From Saprospiraceae bacterium (GTDB lineage Bacteria; Bacteroidota; Bacteroidia; Chitinophagales; Saprospiraceae): a DNA stretch of 57,106 nt. Shown piece after piece: positions 1 to 8,786 of this stretch. The notes under the pieces were generated by a model. That model was not told the origin of the DNA and made no database searches. It was given only the letters and a program-made list of their open reading frames with translations. The stretch's first letter is position 1. Each line of letters opens with the position of its first letter. Made by a program: the position numbers and the translations under genes. Where the stretch lies: the NCBI GenBank assembly GCA_020631405.1, contig JAHDHH010000022.1, forward strand, positions 1-57,106, written 5' to 3'.

Positions 1-122
1 ATGCTAAAGGTATGAACAGTGTTGTTCTTTCTAAGAATGACCTAGGAGTATCAGGTGTATTGTATTACACGCTTGAAAGCGGTGATTACTCAGCAACTAA
101 AAAGATGATTATTATCGAATAA
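1..122 (+). CDS. C-terminal end of a T9SS-exported protein (partial, 5' end outside window)
   Basis: The open frame starting at base 3 runs to a TAA at 120-122. Its last residues (GVLYYTLESG, then ATKKMIIIE) match, nearly residue for residue, the tail of the large adhesin that ends at 5880 (GILYYTLDAG, ATKKMVVIE). This is the final strand of a type A T9SS C-terminal sorting domain, which carries proteins across the outer membrane and is then removed. The two genes are therefore paralogs, or share a recently copied tail. The downstream terminator is similar in both as well. The rest of the protein lies outside the window, so its function cannot be stated. Confidence 0.8.
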   Translation, partial: AKGMNSVVLSKNDLGVSGVLYYTLESGDYSATKKMIIIE

Positions 123-155
123 TCTCCTTATATGAGTAAATCGGTTTTTGGGATG

Positions 156-190
156 GCCTCTCTTCATTATTGAAGGGGGGCTTTTTTTTT
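156..190 (+). terminator. Intrinsic terminator of the partial T9SS gene
   Basis: A 10-bp stem (arms 156-165 and 172-181, two G-U pairs) with a six-base loop is followed by a run of T. It closely resembles the terminator at 5912-5947, including the upstream word TTTTTGGGATGG. Confidence 0.85.
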
Positions 191-795
191 GCCCTATAGT
201 TATAGTCCTCAATCTCATATCCTTGTTTGTTGTCCTTTCTAACTTGCTTATCCTTCGTGTTAATTCTCAATCAGTACTGGATGTACATTACTTCGTTCTC
301 AGTATATCAGAACATATCAATTCTCTAGAAGATATCTTATGATTAAGTGTAATCAACTTCCCAGAGTTAGTCTTCGTACATATTGTACTGTTTATTTGTT
401 GTTACTTATTATCCTAGTAATAGTTACGAGATCGATTAATAGGATTACTATTATGTGGTGAGGGAGGTCCAATTGTTAGCTTGGCTAGGCACCACATCTA
501 ACTATGAATCTTTATAGTGGCTTGCAAATGGGGTATCACGTAATGTAAGTGTTGCATAGCATTCAATAAATTATCAATAGAATATTGGTGCGAGAGTGAA
601 TGGTAGGGGACTCTTTCGATCTCTTCTTATATTGCATTTAGCCGTATTCCTTTATGAGTTTATAAGTGCTATATTTCACATGTCTTTAGCTTGTAAAGTA
701 TATTATGCAAGAGTATAGTAGTTAATACATTGTAGAAAATGATATGTTTTGTTAAAATCACTAGAAAAGGGTACAAATACATATTATACTAAATC
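191..795. other. Gene-free AT-rich spacer
   Basis: About 0.6 kb (0.8 kb counting up to the adhesin start) contains no frame with a credible start, coding pattern or recognisable protein. No tRNA fold or obvious repeat was seen. The size is unusual for this window, where spacers are mostly under 250 bases. It may hold regulatory sites or an unrecognised RNA for the adhesin. Confidence 0.5.
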
Positions 796-803
796 TATAT
801 TTG
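796..803 (+). promoter_or_regulatory. Candidate -7 box TATATTTG upstream of the adhesin gene
   Basis: TATATTTG matches the Bacteroidota -7 consensus TAnnTTTG exactly, but no TTG -33 element sits at the usual distance. It would give a leader of about 150 nt. The adhesin itself has an A-rich ribosome site, AAAAGGA at 947-953, 7 bases before its ATG. Confidence 0.4.
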
Positions 804-960
804 TTTTCAGTTAGAATGATGTAATACTCATCTAACTCCTACCTACGATAATAGTAACTACCTAAGATTAATATTTTATAATTGGGTGTATGCATTAGTA
901 TTTGGTTAATACTAGTCATCCCAAGCAGTAGTTATTTAAAAATTTTAAAAGGATCTTATC

Positions 961-3900
961 ATGAACGTATTACTTACACCTTTTTTAAGGTTAAGTGTGT
1001 ACAAGACAACTTTGCTATTATTTGTAGTATTGAATGTCTTGATTGGCACAAACCTTACCGCCCAGTGTTCTCTCGCTTGTAGAGGAACAACCCAAATTTC
1101 TTTAGACATGGCTTGTGAAGCAACTATCACTCCAATGATGATATTGGAAGATGAGGGTGTTTCATGTCCTGCTGGAGCATTTGTTGTAGAGATTTCAGAT
1201 GCATCTGGAGTTATACCAAATAGCCCAGTAATAGGAAGTGACTATGTTGGTCAGACATTATCTGTTTCAGTTATTGACACTGACTCAGGAAATTCTTGTT
1301 GGGGTTATATCGTAGTTGAGGACAAATTAGGACCTCAAATCGATGCTTGCCCTACAGAACTTGACTTTCCATGTTCTAAGTTTAGTGTATTTCCTGGACC
1401 AACTTTTGTTGATGCTTGTGAGGGAGTAGTTCCACCAGTACTATTAAGCGAGACTATAACAGCATTGGATTGTGATCCAGATTATATTAAGGAAGTTACG
1501 AGGACATATACAGCTTATGATAGTCATGGAAGAGCAGCACCGGAGTGTACTGTAATTTATAGACTTCAAAGAATAGACTTAGCGTCAGTACAATGCCCAC
1601 CATCTTTCCAAACATTAGATGATACGGCACTTAACTGCGACGGTTCTTGGGATACAAATGATTGCTTGCATGCTACATTTGCAGATGAGTTTGATCCAGG
1701 TAATTGGAGTCTAAATATAGCTGGGAGTGGAACTGATGCAGTCGTTGATGTTACGGGTGCACCTGTTACTGTTTCATTATCTGGTACAACAGATGGTACT
1801 AATGGAGATGATACAAGTGCAGACTTATGTATAGAAATGCCTTGTTCAGGCTTCTTGTCTTTTGATTGGACAGCATTTATGACTGCTACAAATAATGCTG
1901 CAGGTCAATTTAATAATGATGAACCTGCATACACGTTAAATGGAGTAGAGTCAATATTAGCTACAACTTTAGTTGGAAGCAATATGGAAAGCGGAAGTGT
2001 AAATGTTCCAGTATTAGTCGGTGATCAATTCTGTTTTAGAGTTTGGTCTATGAATGGAGGAGCATATACTACATTATCAGCATCTAACATACTATTATCA
2101 GGACAATATGGACTGGTACTAGACACGGATTCAGATGGTGACGGTGTACTAGATACTGAAGGTAATGGGACATGGGATGATGACGGCGATAGCTACCCTG
2201 ACCCTCTTGAAGTAGGTGTACCTCAGTTGTGTGGACAAGATTTATATCCAATATCAGACTTATACTGTAATTCAGGTGTATTCTATACAGACTTAGAATT
2301 ACCGACTAACTCAGATTGCTCAGTGAAGATAATGAGACAATGGGAAGTTAGAGAATGGTGGTGTGGTCAGGAAATTGTATTTCCATGTACTCAAGTGTTA
2401 GAGATCATGGATGATGAAGGACCTGAGATAGTATGTTTAGATACAGAGCAATGTGTAGGTTATACTCAAGTGACTACTAATACTTCAATGTATGGAGCAC
2501 AATCAATTCATGGTGCAGCTGATTGCGGAGCTGAATACTTCCCTCCTATGCCAACTATCACTGATAACTGCTCAACTGAGTTTGAAGTGGACGTTGCTTA
2601 TCCAGGAGGATTTATAGATGATTATAATGGCACTGTACCAGCTGTATTGATGATGGGTCAAAATGAGATTACAGTAACTGTATATGACCAGTGTTACAAC
2701 TCTAGTGAGTGTACTTTCATAGTTGATGTGATAGATAATACTCCACCGGTAACAATATGTGATGAATTTACAACAGTTAGCTTAACAAATAATGGTGAAG
2801 CAATTGCTTATGCAGAGACATTTGATGATGGATCGCATGATGATTGTATCCTTAAGAAGCATTTAGTTAGAAGAATGGACACTCCATGTGATTGTGATGT
2901 GCCTGTTTATCCAGACATGGAATACTTAGGTGAGTATGAAGGTCACCACTATTATGTGTCTAAAGAGAATGTAAACTGGTATATGGCACAAGATCTTTCA
3001 ACTGCTATGGGTGGATACCTTGTACAGCTTGGAAGTATGGCAGAAAGTGATTGGGTATATAATGCAGCACAGACCATAGATATGGATCAATACTATATTG
3101 ACTTAAGTGATCAAGATTGTGATGGTGTATTTACATATTCAGATGGAACAATCCCTAACTATACAAATTGGGCAACTAACCAGCCAAACGGCAATGGTCA
3201 ATTCGTCTTATTCAGAAATAATACATCATTCTGGAATGATGTCAGAGGAGAACAAAGACTAGAGAGATATGTCATGGAGCTTGAAGATCCATGTACTTAC
3301 AGCCACAAAGTTAAATTTTGTTGTGCTGATGTAGGACAAGACGTAATGGTGGTTTATAGAGCTGTAGATGTCTATGGTAATTGGAATGAGTGTATGGTTA
3401 CAGTTGAGGTACAGGACAAATTAGGTCCAAGTATTTCATGTCCAGATGACGTAACAGTAGCTTGTGACTATGCTTATGACTTAAATGACTTGTCAGCACT
3501 AGGTATAGCTACAGCAGTAGATAATTGTGAAGACATTACTATAGTTGAGACAGCCTCTCCAAACTTGAACCAATGTAACATTGGAACCATAGAGAGAGAA
3601 TTTACAGCTACTGATGCTGGCGGTGTGTCCGTATCATGTATCCAAGTAATCACATTCCAAAATGGAGATGAATTTGATAGTGATGACATTGTTTGGCCAG
3701 ATGCAGAGATTGATTATGATACATGTTTAGAGCCGACTTCTATCACAACAGATGATACAGGCGTACCGACATATCTTGATGATCAGTGTGACCTACTAGG
3801 TGCTAACTATACTGACGAAGTATTCTACTTCAATAATACAACTGGAAATGCATGCTTCAAAATATTAAGAAAATGGAGAGTCATTGACTGGTGTCAATTA

Positions 3901-5880
3901 ATTGATACTAATGATGATGGAGAACTAGATTCTAATCCAATCTGGGAATATACTCAAGTAATCAAAGCTAACAACTTCACTGCACCAGAGATAGTTGAAG
4001 ACTGCGATCTTATATGGGTATGTACTTATGAAGCTGGTTGTGCTGATGGATTTATCAATCTATCTAAGTCAGCTACTGATGACTGTACACTTGGAGATAA
4101 TTTACAATGGACTGCTGAGGTCGATCTTTATTCAAATGGCTCTTTCGATGAAACTACAACTACAGAAGGCAATGCGATTGATATCAGCGATAACTATCCA
4201 ATAGGAGAACACTTAGTAAAATGGTCAGTAACTGATAGATGCGGTAACGTAGCTGTTTGTACACAACCGTTTACAATTTACAATTGTAAGGCACCTACAC
4301 CTTACTGTATCAATGGATTAGCTGTTGACCTTATGCCAGTTGATACTGACAATGATGGAACAGTGGACTCAGGTATGGTAGAATTATGGGCTTCAGACTT
4401 TGACTTAGGAAGTAGCCATGCTTGTGGATACCCAGTGGTAGTGTCATTCTCAAGTGATGTAACTAATACAAATATGACATTTGATTGTACTACTCTTGGA
4501 GACGTAGAAGTAACAATCTATGCTACAGCTGTAGACGCAAGTGGAGATGCAATTCTAGATCACGATGGTAATCCATTACAGGCTTTCTGTATCACGTTCA
4601 TCAATGTTCAGGATAACATGAATGTTTGTCCAGAAGTTTCAGATCCAACAGGAGGAACAGGAACAGGAAGAATTGCTGGTCAAGTAACAACTGAAGATGG
4701 TCAGATTATAGCAGATGTCAATGTAGTGCTTGAAGGAGCAGACATGGATGTCATGACTGATAACTCAGGAGAGTATGCCTTCCCTATGATGAGTGGTGGA
4801 AACTACATCATAGACCCTAGTAAAGAAGATGACCATGTTAATGGAGTATCGACTCTTGATATCGTAATGATTCAGAGACACATACTAAATCTAGAAAGCT
4901 TAGATAGTCCTTACAAGATGATTGCTGCGGATGTAAACAATGATAAGAGTATTACTGCTGCAGACCTTGTAGATGTAAGAAAGCTAATTCTAGAATACTA
5001 CTCTGACTTCCCTAATAACGAGGCTTGGAGATTTGTAGACGGGGCATATGCATTCTTGAATGCAGAATCACCACTACAAGAGTCATTTACTGAAGCATAT
5101 GAAATATTCAATCTAAGTTCTGATATGGATATTGACTTCATCGCAATGAAAGTAGGAGATGTCAATACATCAGTTACTGTTAATAATGCCGGTAATACTA
5201 CTGAGACTAGAACATCAGAGATATACACATTAGCATTAGACAAGGTAGATATGGTGCCAGGTGAGGTTAAGATCCCAGTATATGCAACTAGTGGTACTTC
5301 AATCTATGGAGCTCAACTTGCAATAGACTACTTGGATGAAGACTTGACAATAGTTGGAATTGAGAATACTCAATTTGCATCGAACAATGCTGATTACAGA
5401 ATTGATAACAATACATTATTAATGAGTTTCAACTCTACTAATAAGGTAGCATATGATTCTAGTAAGCCACTATTCACTCTAGTAGCTACTGTAAAAGTGA
5501 ACACAGCGAGCAATGATAAGTTTGTCATATCAAATGAGGCATTGAGCAGTGAGGTGTATAATTCTAATCTAGAAATAGTAACACCTGTATTAACAACGCT
5601 TGGAGAAGAAGTAGCTGCATTTGAATTGTATCAAAACAAGCCAAATCCATTCAAAGGAAATACTGAGATTAGTTTCAGACTTCCAAGAGAGATGAAGGCT
5701 TCTCTAACGATTACAGACATTACTGGTAAGCTTGTATACAGTGACAATGGAACTTTCAAGAAAGGGATCCACACTATCAAGATCAGCCAAACAGACTTAG
5801 CAACAACAAGTGGTATACTTTACTATACGCTTGATGCTGGTAAGAATAGCGCAACTAAAAAGATGGTAGTTATCGAATAA
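961..5880 (+). CDS. Large T9SS-secreted multidomain adhesin (C-type lectin, dockerin, cohesin-like)
   Basis: A 1639-residue exported protein. Residues 1-34 form a signal peptide. The Cys-rich body has repeated segments with GPxIxC and VxVxD patterns, like the HYR/Ig-like repeats of Bacteroidota adhesins. An Asp-rich calcium-loop stretch (DTDSDGDGVLD) lies near 389-412. A C-type lectin-like domain spans about 650-778 (WNDVRGEQRLERYVME end). A carboxypeptidase-regulatory-like beta domain starts near 1237 (GRIAGQVTTEDG). Paired dockerin-type calcium segments (VSTLDIVMIQRHIL; DVNNDKSITAADLVDVRKLI) lie near 1294-1350, a cohesin-like beta domain near 1422-1530, and a T9SS sorting domain from about 1554 (YQNKPNPF). 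The likely role is surface adhesion or polymer binding. The ATG follows a good ribosome site. The partner ligand is unknown, and having both dockerin-like and cohesin-like parts in one chain is common in Bacteroidota and need not mean cellulosome assembly. Confidence 0.85.
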   Translation: MNVLLTPFLRLSVYKTTLLLFVVLNVLIGTNLTAQCSLACRGTTQISLDMACEATITPMMILEDEGVSCPAGAFVVEISDASGVIPNSPVIGSDYVGQTLSVSVIDTDSGNSCWGYIVVEDKLGPQIDACPTELDFPCSKFSVFPGPTFVDACEGVVPPVLLSETITALDCDPDYIKEVTRTYTAYDSHGRAAPECTVIYRLQRIDLASVQCPPSFQTLDDTALNCDGSWDTNDCLHATFADEFDPGNWSLNIAGSGTDAVVDVTGAPVTVSLSGTTDGTNGDDTSADLCIEMPCSGFLSFDWTAFMTATNNAAGQFNNDEPAYTLNGVESILATTLVGSNMESGSVNVPVLVGDQFCFRVWSMNGGAYTTLSASNILLSGQYGLVLDTDSDGDGVLDTEGNGTWDDDGDSYPDPLEVGVPQLCGQDLYPISDLYCNSGVFYTDLELPTNSDCSVKIMRQWEVREWWCGQEIVFPCTQVLEIMDDEGPEIVCLDTEQCVGYTQVTTNTSMYGAQSIHGAADCGAEYFPPMPTITDNCSTEFEVDVAYPGGFIDDYNGTVPAVLMMGQNEITVTVYDQCYNSSECTFIVDVIDNTPPVTICDEFTTVSLTNNGEAIAYAETFDDGSHDDCILKKHLVRRMDTPCDCDVPVYPDMEYLGEYEGHHYYVSKENVNWYMAQDLSTAMGGYLVQLGSMAESDWVYNAAQTIDMDQYYIDLSDQDCDGVFTYSDGTIPNYTNWATNQPNGNGQFVLFRNNTSFWNDVRGEQRLERYVMELEDPCTYSHKVKFCCADVGQDVMVVYRAVDVYGNWNECMVTVEVQDKLGPSISCPDDVTVACDYAYDLNDLSALGIATAVDNCEDITIVETASPNLNQCNIGTIEREFTATDAGGVSVSCIQVITFQNGDEFDSDDIVWPDAEIDYDTCLEPTSITTDDTGVPTYLDDQCDLLGANYTDEVFYFNNTTGNACFKILRKWRVIDWCQLIDTNDDGELDSNPIWEYTQVIKANNFTAPEIVEDCDLIWVCTYEAGCADGFINLSKSATDDCTLGDNLQWTAEVDLYSNGSFDETTTTEGNAIDISDNYPIGEHLVKWSVTDRCGNVAVCTQPFTIYNCKAPTPYCINGLAVDLMPVDTDNDGTVDSGMVELWASDFDLGSSHACGYPVVVSFSSDVTNTNMTFDCTTLGDVEVTIYATAVDASGDAILDHDGNPLQAFCITFINVQDNMNVCPEVSDPTGGTGTGRIAGQVTTEDGQIIADVNVVLEGADMDVMTDNSGEYAFPMMSGGNYIIDPSKEDDHVNGVSTLDIVMIQRHILNLESLDSPYKMIAADVNNDKSITAADLVDVRKLILEYYSDFPNNEAWRFVDGAYAFLNAESPLQESFTEAYEIFNLSSDMDIDFIAMKVGDVNTSVTVNNAGNTTETRTSEIYTLALDKVDMVPGEVKIPVYATSGTSIYGAQLAIDYLDEDLTIVGIENTQFASNNADYRIDNNTLLMSFNSTNKVAYDSSKPLFTLVATVKVNTASNDKFVISNEALSSEVYNSNLEIVTPVLTTLGEEVAAFELYQNKPNPFKGNTEISFRLPREMKASLTITDITGKLVYSDNGTFKKGIHTIKISQTDLATTSGILYYTLDAGKNSATKKMVVIE

Positions 5881-5911
5881 CTACCAGACAAGAATACTGT
5901 TTTTGGGATGG

Positions 5912-5947
5912 GACCCCTCTTCTTTAAGTAGAAGGGGGTCTTTTTTA
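5912..5947 (+). terminator. Intrinsic terminator of the adhesin gene
   Basis: Arms GACCCCTCTTC (5912-5922) and GAAGGGGGTC (5931-5940) pair with one bulge and are followed by six T. It is a sequence relative of the terminator at 156-190. Confidence 0.85.
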
Positions 5948-5972
5948 TTATATTAAATAGTAATTTTGAGTT

Positions 5973-6392
5973 GTGCAGCCAAGAATAATAGCTATAGATT
6001 TTGGATTAAAAAGATGTGGAATTGCCATATCTGGCCCACTTGGTATCTCTCTCAACCCACTTGATACTATAGAGAATAGTGCATTGCTTCCTAAGTTGGT
6101 GGAACTATGTCATGCTTACGATGTGTCTACTATTGTATTTGGTGAATCTCAGCACAAGGATGGCACTACTAATAAGCAAGTCAAAGAGCAACTTAAAGTT
6201 ATCGACAAACTCAAAACAAGTATTGATACCAATATTAAGATTGATACAATTGACGAATCGTTTACTTCTTTTGAGGCAAAGCAAATCATATTTCAGTCAG
6301 GAGTAAAGAAGAAAGAAAGGCGGAACAAAAGTCTTGTAGATAAAGTTAGTGCTGTATTGATATTACAGAGATATATAGAAAGCAGATTATGA
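5973..6392 (+). CDS. ruvX: Putative pre-16S rRNA nuclease / Holliday junction resolvase-like YqgF
   Basis: A 139-residue cytoplasmic protein of the YqgF/RuvX RNase H-fold family, which finishes the 5' end of 16S rRNA and was earlier proposed as a Holliday junction resolvase. The family signature is present: DFGLKRCGIA with Asp9, a GESQHKDGTTN strand-loop in place of the usual GLPxNxDG, DESFTS with Asp94-Glu95, and VDKVSAVLILQRY with Asp123 near the end. The length is typical. The start must be the GTG at 5973, because an in-frame TGA lies at 5967-5969 and no ATG exists before the first motif. It overlaps the def start by four bases (ATGA), so the two are probably translated together. Confidence 0.92.
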   Translation: MQPRIIAIDFGLKRCGIAISGPLGISLNPLDTIENSALLPKLVELCHAYDVSTIVFGESQHKDGTTNKQVKEQLKVIDKLKTSIDTNIKIDTIDESFTSFEAKQIIFQSGVKKKERRNKSLVDKVSAVLILQRYIESRL

Positions 6393-6943
6393 TATTACCT
6401 ATTTATGCATTAGGATTTCCAGTGCTAAACAAAAAAGCGAAGGATATTGAATCCATTGATGAGACTATCACCACATTGATTACTAATATGTGGGAAACAA
6501 TGTATAATGCGCAAGGTATAGGGTTGGCTGCTCCGCAAATTGGCAAATCGCTGAGACTCTTCATTATAGACACGGAACAGATGATGGACGACGACAATGA
6601 CCTAGTGGGAGTCAAAAAGGCATTTATCAATGCAACAATAGTCAAAGAATATGACAAGCCATTTGACTATGAAGAAGGCTGCCTAAGTATACCTGATATC
6701 AGAGGCAATGTTACAAGAAACTCCAGGATTACAATATCTTATCAAGATTTGGATGGAAAACAGATCACTGAAGACTATGATGGAATCAATGCTAGAGTGA
6801 TCCAGCATGAATATGATCACATAGAAGGTAAGTTGTTTGTTGATTATCTCAAACCTTTGAAGAAAAGGAGAATTGCAAGAAAACTTGATAAAATCAAAAA
6901 AGGCGAAGTCTCCGCTGGATACAGAATGAAGTTCTACGGTTAA
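6389..6943 (+). CDS. def: Peptide deformylase
   Basis: A 184-residue enzyme that removes the formyl group from the initiator methionine of new proteins. All three family motifs are intact: GIGLAAPQIG (residues 43-52), EGCLSIP with metal ligand Cys98, and QHEYDH with His140, Glu141 and His144. The Lys-rich tail is usual for the family. The ATG overlaps the ruvX stop as ATGA. The stop codon overlaps the stop of the convergent HAD gene (shared bases 6940-6943), so the two transcripts must run into each other. Confidence 0.97.
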   Translation: MILPIYALGFPVLNKKAKDIESIDETITTLITNMWETMYNAQGIGLAAPQIGKSLRLFIIDTEQMMDDDNDLVGVKKAFINATIVKEYDKPFDYEEGCLSIPDIRGNVTRNSRITISYQDLDGKQITEDYDGINARVIQHEYDHIEGKLFVDYLKPLKKRRIARKLDKIKKGEVSAGYRMKFYG

Positions 6944-7569
6944 GTCAAGTAAGTATCTATTGCTTGGTCAATTGGTATTGATGGATCATGGTGAACGGCT
7001 GTCCAGCCGTATGATATAGCAGCTGTTACATTTTCAAGATTGTCATCTATAAATAATATGTTAGATAGTTCGTCAACCGCCAGACAATCACTGACATGTT
7101 GGTAAATCCTGTGCTCGGGTTTTCTCATGCCAATCTCATGGGAGTAAAAGTATTGGTCAAAGTACTGTGTTAAGAAATCTGTCAAGCCATATTCAGCTTT
7201 TAAATATCGAGAGATGTATCTAGCATGAAAACCATTGATATTACTTAGAAGTGTCAGGTTGTAAGTATCTTTTAGCTTCTTTAATAGGTCAAGCACATTA
7301 GGGTGCATGCCGACAAGCATACTATTCCACGCTTCGACAAATAATCTTGGGTTTAATGTTGAATTGAATTGTTGAAAATTCCAAATAAGGGTCTCATCCG
7401 AAATCTCACCACGTTCATATTGTTCAAATACTAAACGTAGTCTGGTATTATAGGCCTCACTTCCTATTTCAACAGAAATGAGTTTCTGCATTCTAGAATA
7501 GCATCCTCGAATGTCTAGATCAAAAAGAACATTGCCAAAGTCAAATACTATATGTGAATAGGTATTTAT
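6940..7569 (-). CDS. HAD-superfamily phosphatase (subfamily IA, YihX-like), apparent ATA start
   Basis: A haloacid dehalogenase-type phosphatase of about 209 residues. The nucleophile motif VFDFGNVLFDLD is encoded at about 7507-7542, upstream of the first ATG (7489-7491). Starting at that ATG would delete the active-site Asp. The remaining motifs follow in order: LLSNINGFH (motif II Ser), EIGMRKPEHRIY (motif III Lys) and ILFIDDNLENV (motif IV). Between the in-frame stop near 7587 and motif I there is no ATG, GTG or TTG. The codon at the expected start position is ATA (7567-7569), which overlaps the upstream stop as ATAA, like a mutated ATGA coupling. The conventional call would be 6940-7491. 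The substrate is unknown; relatives act on sugar phosphates. It lies downstream of the secreted T9SS protein and is probably co-transcribed with it. Confidence 0.8.
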   Translation of the reverse strand: MNTYSHIVFDFGNVLFDLDIRGCYSRMQKLISVEIGSEAYNTRLRLVFEQYERGEISDETLIWNFQQFNSTLNPRLFVEAWNSMLVGMHPNVLDLLKKLKDTYNLTLLSNINGFHARYISRYLKAEYGLTDFLTQYFDQYFYSHEIGMRKPEHRIYQHVSDCLAVDELSNILFIDDNLENVTAAISYGWTAVHHDPSIPIDQAIDTYLT

Positions 7570-8384
7570 AGTTTGACTATTTTTTCAGCCTGATGAAGAC
7601 CTTCTGATGTAGTGATATGCAGGATATAAATACCGCTAATCAACCCAGACATCGAAAGTGCATCCTGATTACTGACTTGTGTAACTCTATTGCTATTGAT
7701 ATCAGTGAGGACTAAAGTCTGAATAGCTATTGACGATCTGTCATAATCTACTCTGACCATGTCTTGGACTGGGTTAGGATAGGTAGACAGTATTAGGTTG
7801 TTTAGATCGCTAGTATTTGAAGATTCGTTCTCAGGAAGAGATACATTAGTCGTCGTCCCTCCATCACCACCAGGTGAGCCATTGCCATTTGCAGCAAGAG
7901 AAGCACCATAAAAAGTAATGTCACCAGATCCCACTTGAGGAGCAGTCCATACAATTTCCGCAACATTAGAAGTTCTAAGGCTTGTTTGCTCTACATAGTC
8001 ACGACCTGCTAGAGTTGTTATCTGTGTTTGGCCAGGTAGACTGCTGCCATCCCATCCATTATAAACACCATCGTTACTATCTACAGCTAACATTTGAAAT
8101 CCATAACCAGCTGGCGAACCAGAAGCAACAGTCGTTAGCTTAACAGTATAATTTTCACCTGGGATGTAAGATGTAATTGGATTTGATTCTAAATCAAATA
8201 CTTCTATTGTCATTTGTGGATTAAAATTAGTAGTTCCATGACAAAAACTTGAAGCACAAGTGGTATTGCCATCCCCAGGCGCAAGTGTAGCTCCTGAATT
8301 TCCAACATCGGCACGGCCTCCAGCATTACTTTGTAATAGTATCAATGCAAGTAGACCAAAAAGACAAGTGTAAAATATTCTCAT
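7566..8384 (-). CDS. Secreted T9SS protein with choice-of-anchor V (reelin-like) domain
   Basis: A 272-residue exported protein. A signal peptide covers about residues 1-22 (MRIFYTCLFGLLALILLQSN). Next comes GAPGDG-like sequence and a Cys-x4-Cys-His-Gly element (CASSFCHG), the usual opening of the Bacteroidota choice-of-anchor V domain. A beta-rich region of about 130 residues follows (PGENYTVKLTT, AGYGFQMLAVD, EIVWTAPQVGSG), resembling the reelin N-terminal fold. A Gly/Asn-rich linker leads to a T9SS type A sorting domain (STYPNPVQDMVRVDY to EKIVKL). The Cys-His element resembles a cytochrome-type heme site but has CX4CH spacing rather than CXXCH, so heme binding is doubtful. No function is known. 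The HAD gene follows directly. Confidence 0.75.
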   Translation of the reverse strand: MRIFYTCLFGLLALILLQSNAGGRADVGNSGATLAPGDGNTTCASSFCHGTTNFNPQMTIEVFDLESNPITSYIPGENYTVKLTTVASGSPAGYGFQMLAVDSNDGVYNGWDGSSLPGQTQITTLAGRDYVEQTSLRTSNVAEIVWTAPQVGSGDITFYGASLAANGNGSPGGDGGTTTNVSLPENESSNTSDLNNLILSTYPNPVQDMVRVDYDRSSIAIQTLVLTDINSNRVTQVSNQDALSMSGLISGIYILHITTSEGLHQAEKIVKL

Positions 8385-8786
8385 AAGCTAAAATTTAATT
8401 GTTGATGATAAATATACTTAGATATACTTGTAAAACAATATTTAGATAATAGATTACCGTCATAATGCATATGTCGCGACTTTTATAGAACAAGAGGTGC
8501 CACATGCTAAAAAATACTCATTAGAAGACTATCGCAAAAAGTATAAATTGGTCTAATAGTTTCATGAATTTGTTTATATGTTAGGAAGTGACTCTTAGTA
8601 TGTTAAATTTAAGCAAAGATTGACATTGGATGTAAGTAGCTGTTAGACAGTTTGTTACAAATGGTATTTTGTATGTATTTAGAACAATGATTTGACTTAA
8701 AAAAAGAGTTGTAAAAGTTAGGTCTATACCATATTTGAGTATATTTACAACGTGGAAGTAAACCCCCCACTGCATTAAAGAAACCA
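8385..8786. other. Divergent intergenic region without a gene
   Basis: About 400 AT-rich bases separate two divergently transcribed genes. Short frames on the minus strand here lack coding character. No exact TAnnTTTG box was found on either strand, and no hairpin or repeat stands out. Promoters for both flanking genes should lie here. Confidence 0.4.

Noticed and set aside
148..342. 64-residue plus-strand open frame
   Set aside because: It runs through the terminator hairpin at 156-190 and its T tract, has a hydrophobic low-complexity start and no ribosome site.
882..1130. Short frames on both strands around the adhesin start
   Set aside because: They overlap the adhesin signal-peptide region in other frames and lack any support.
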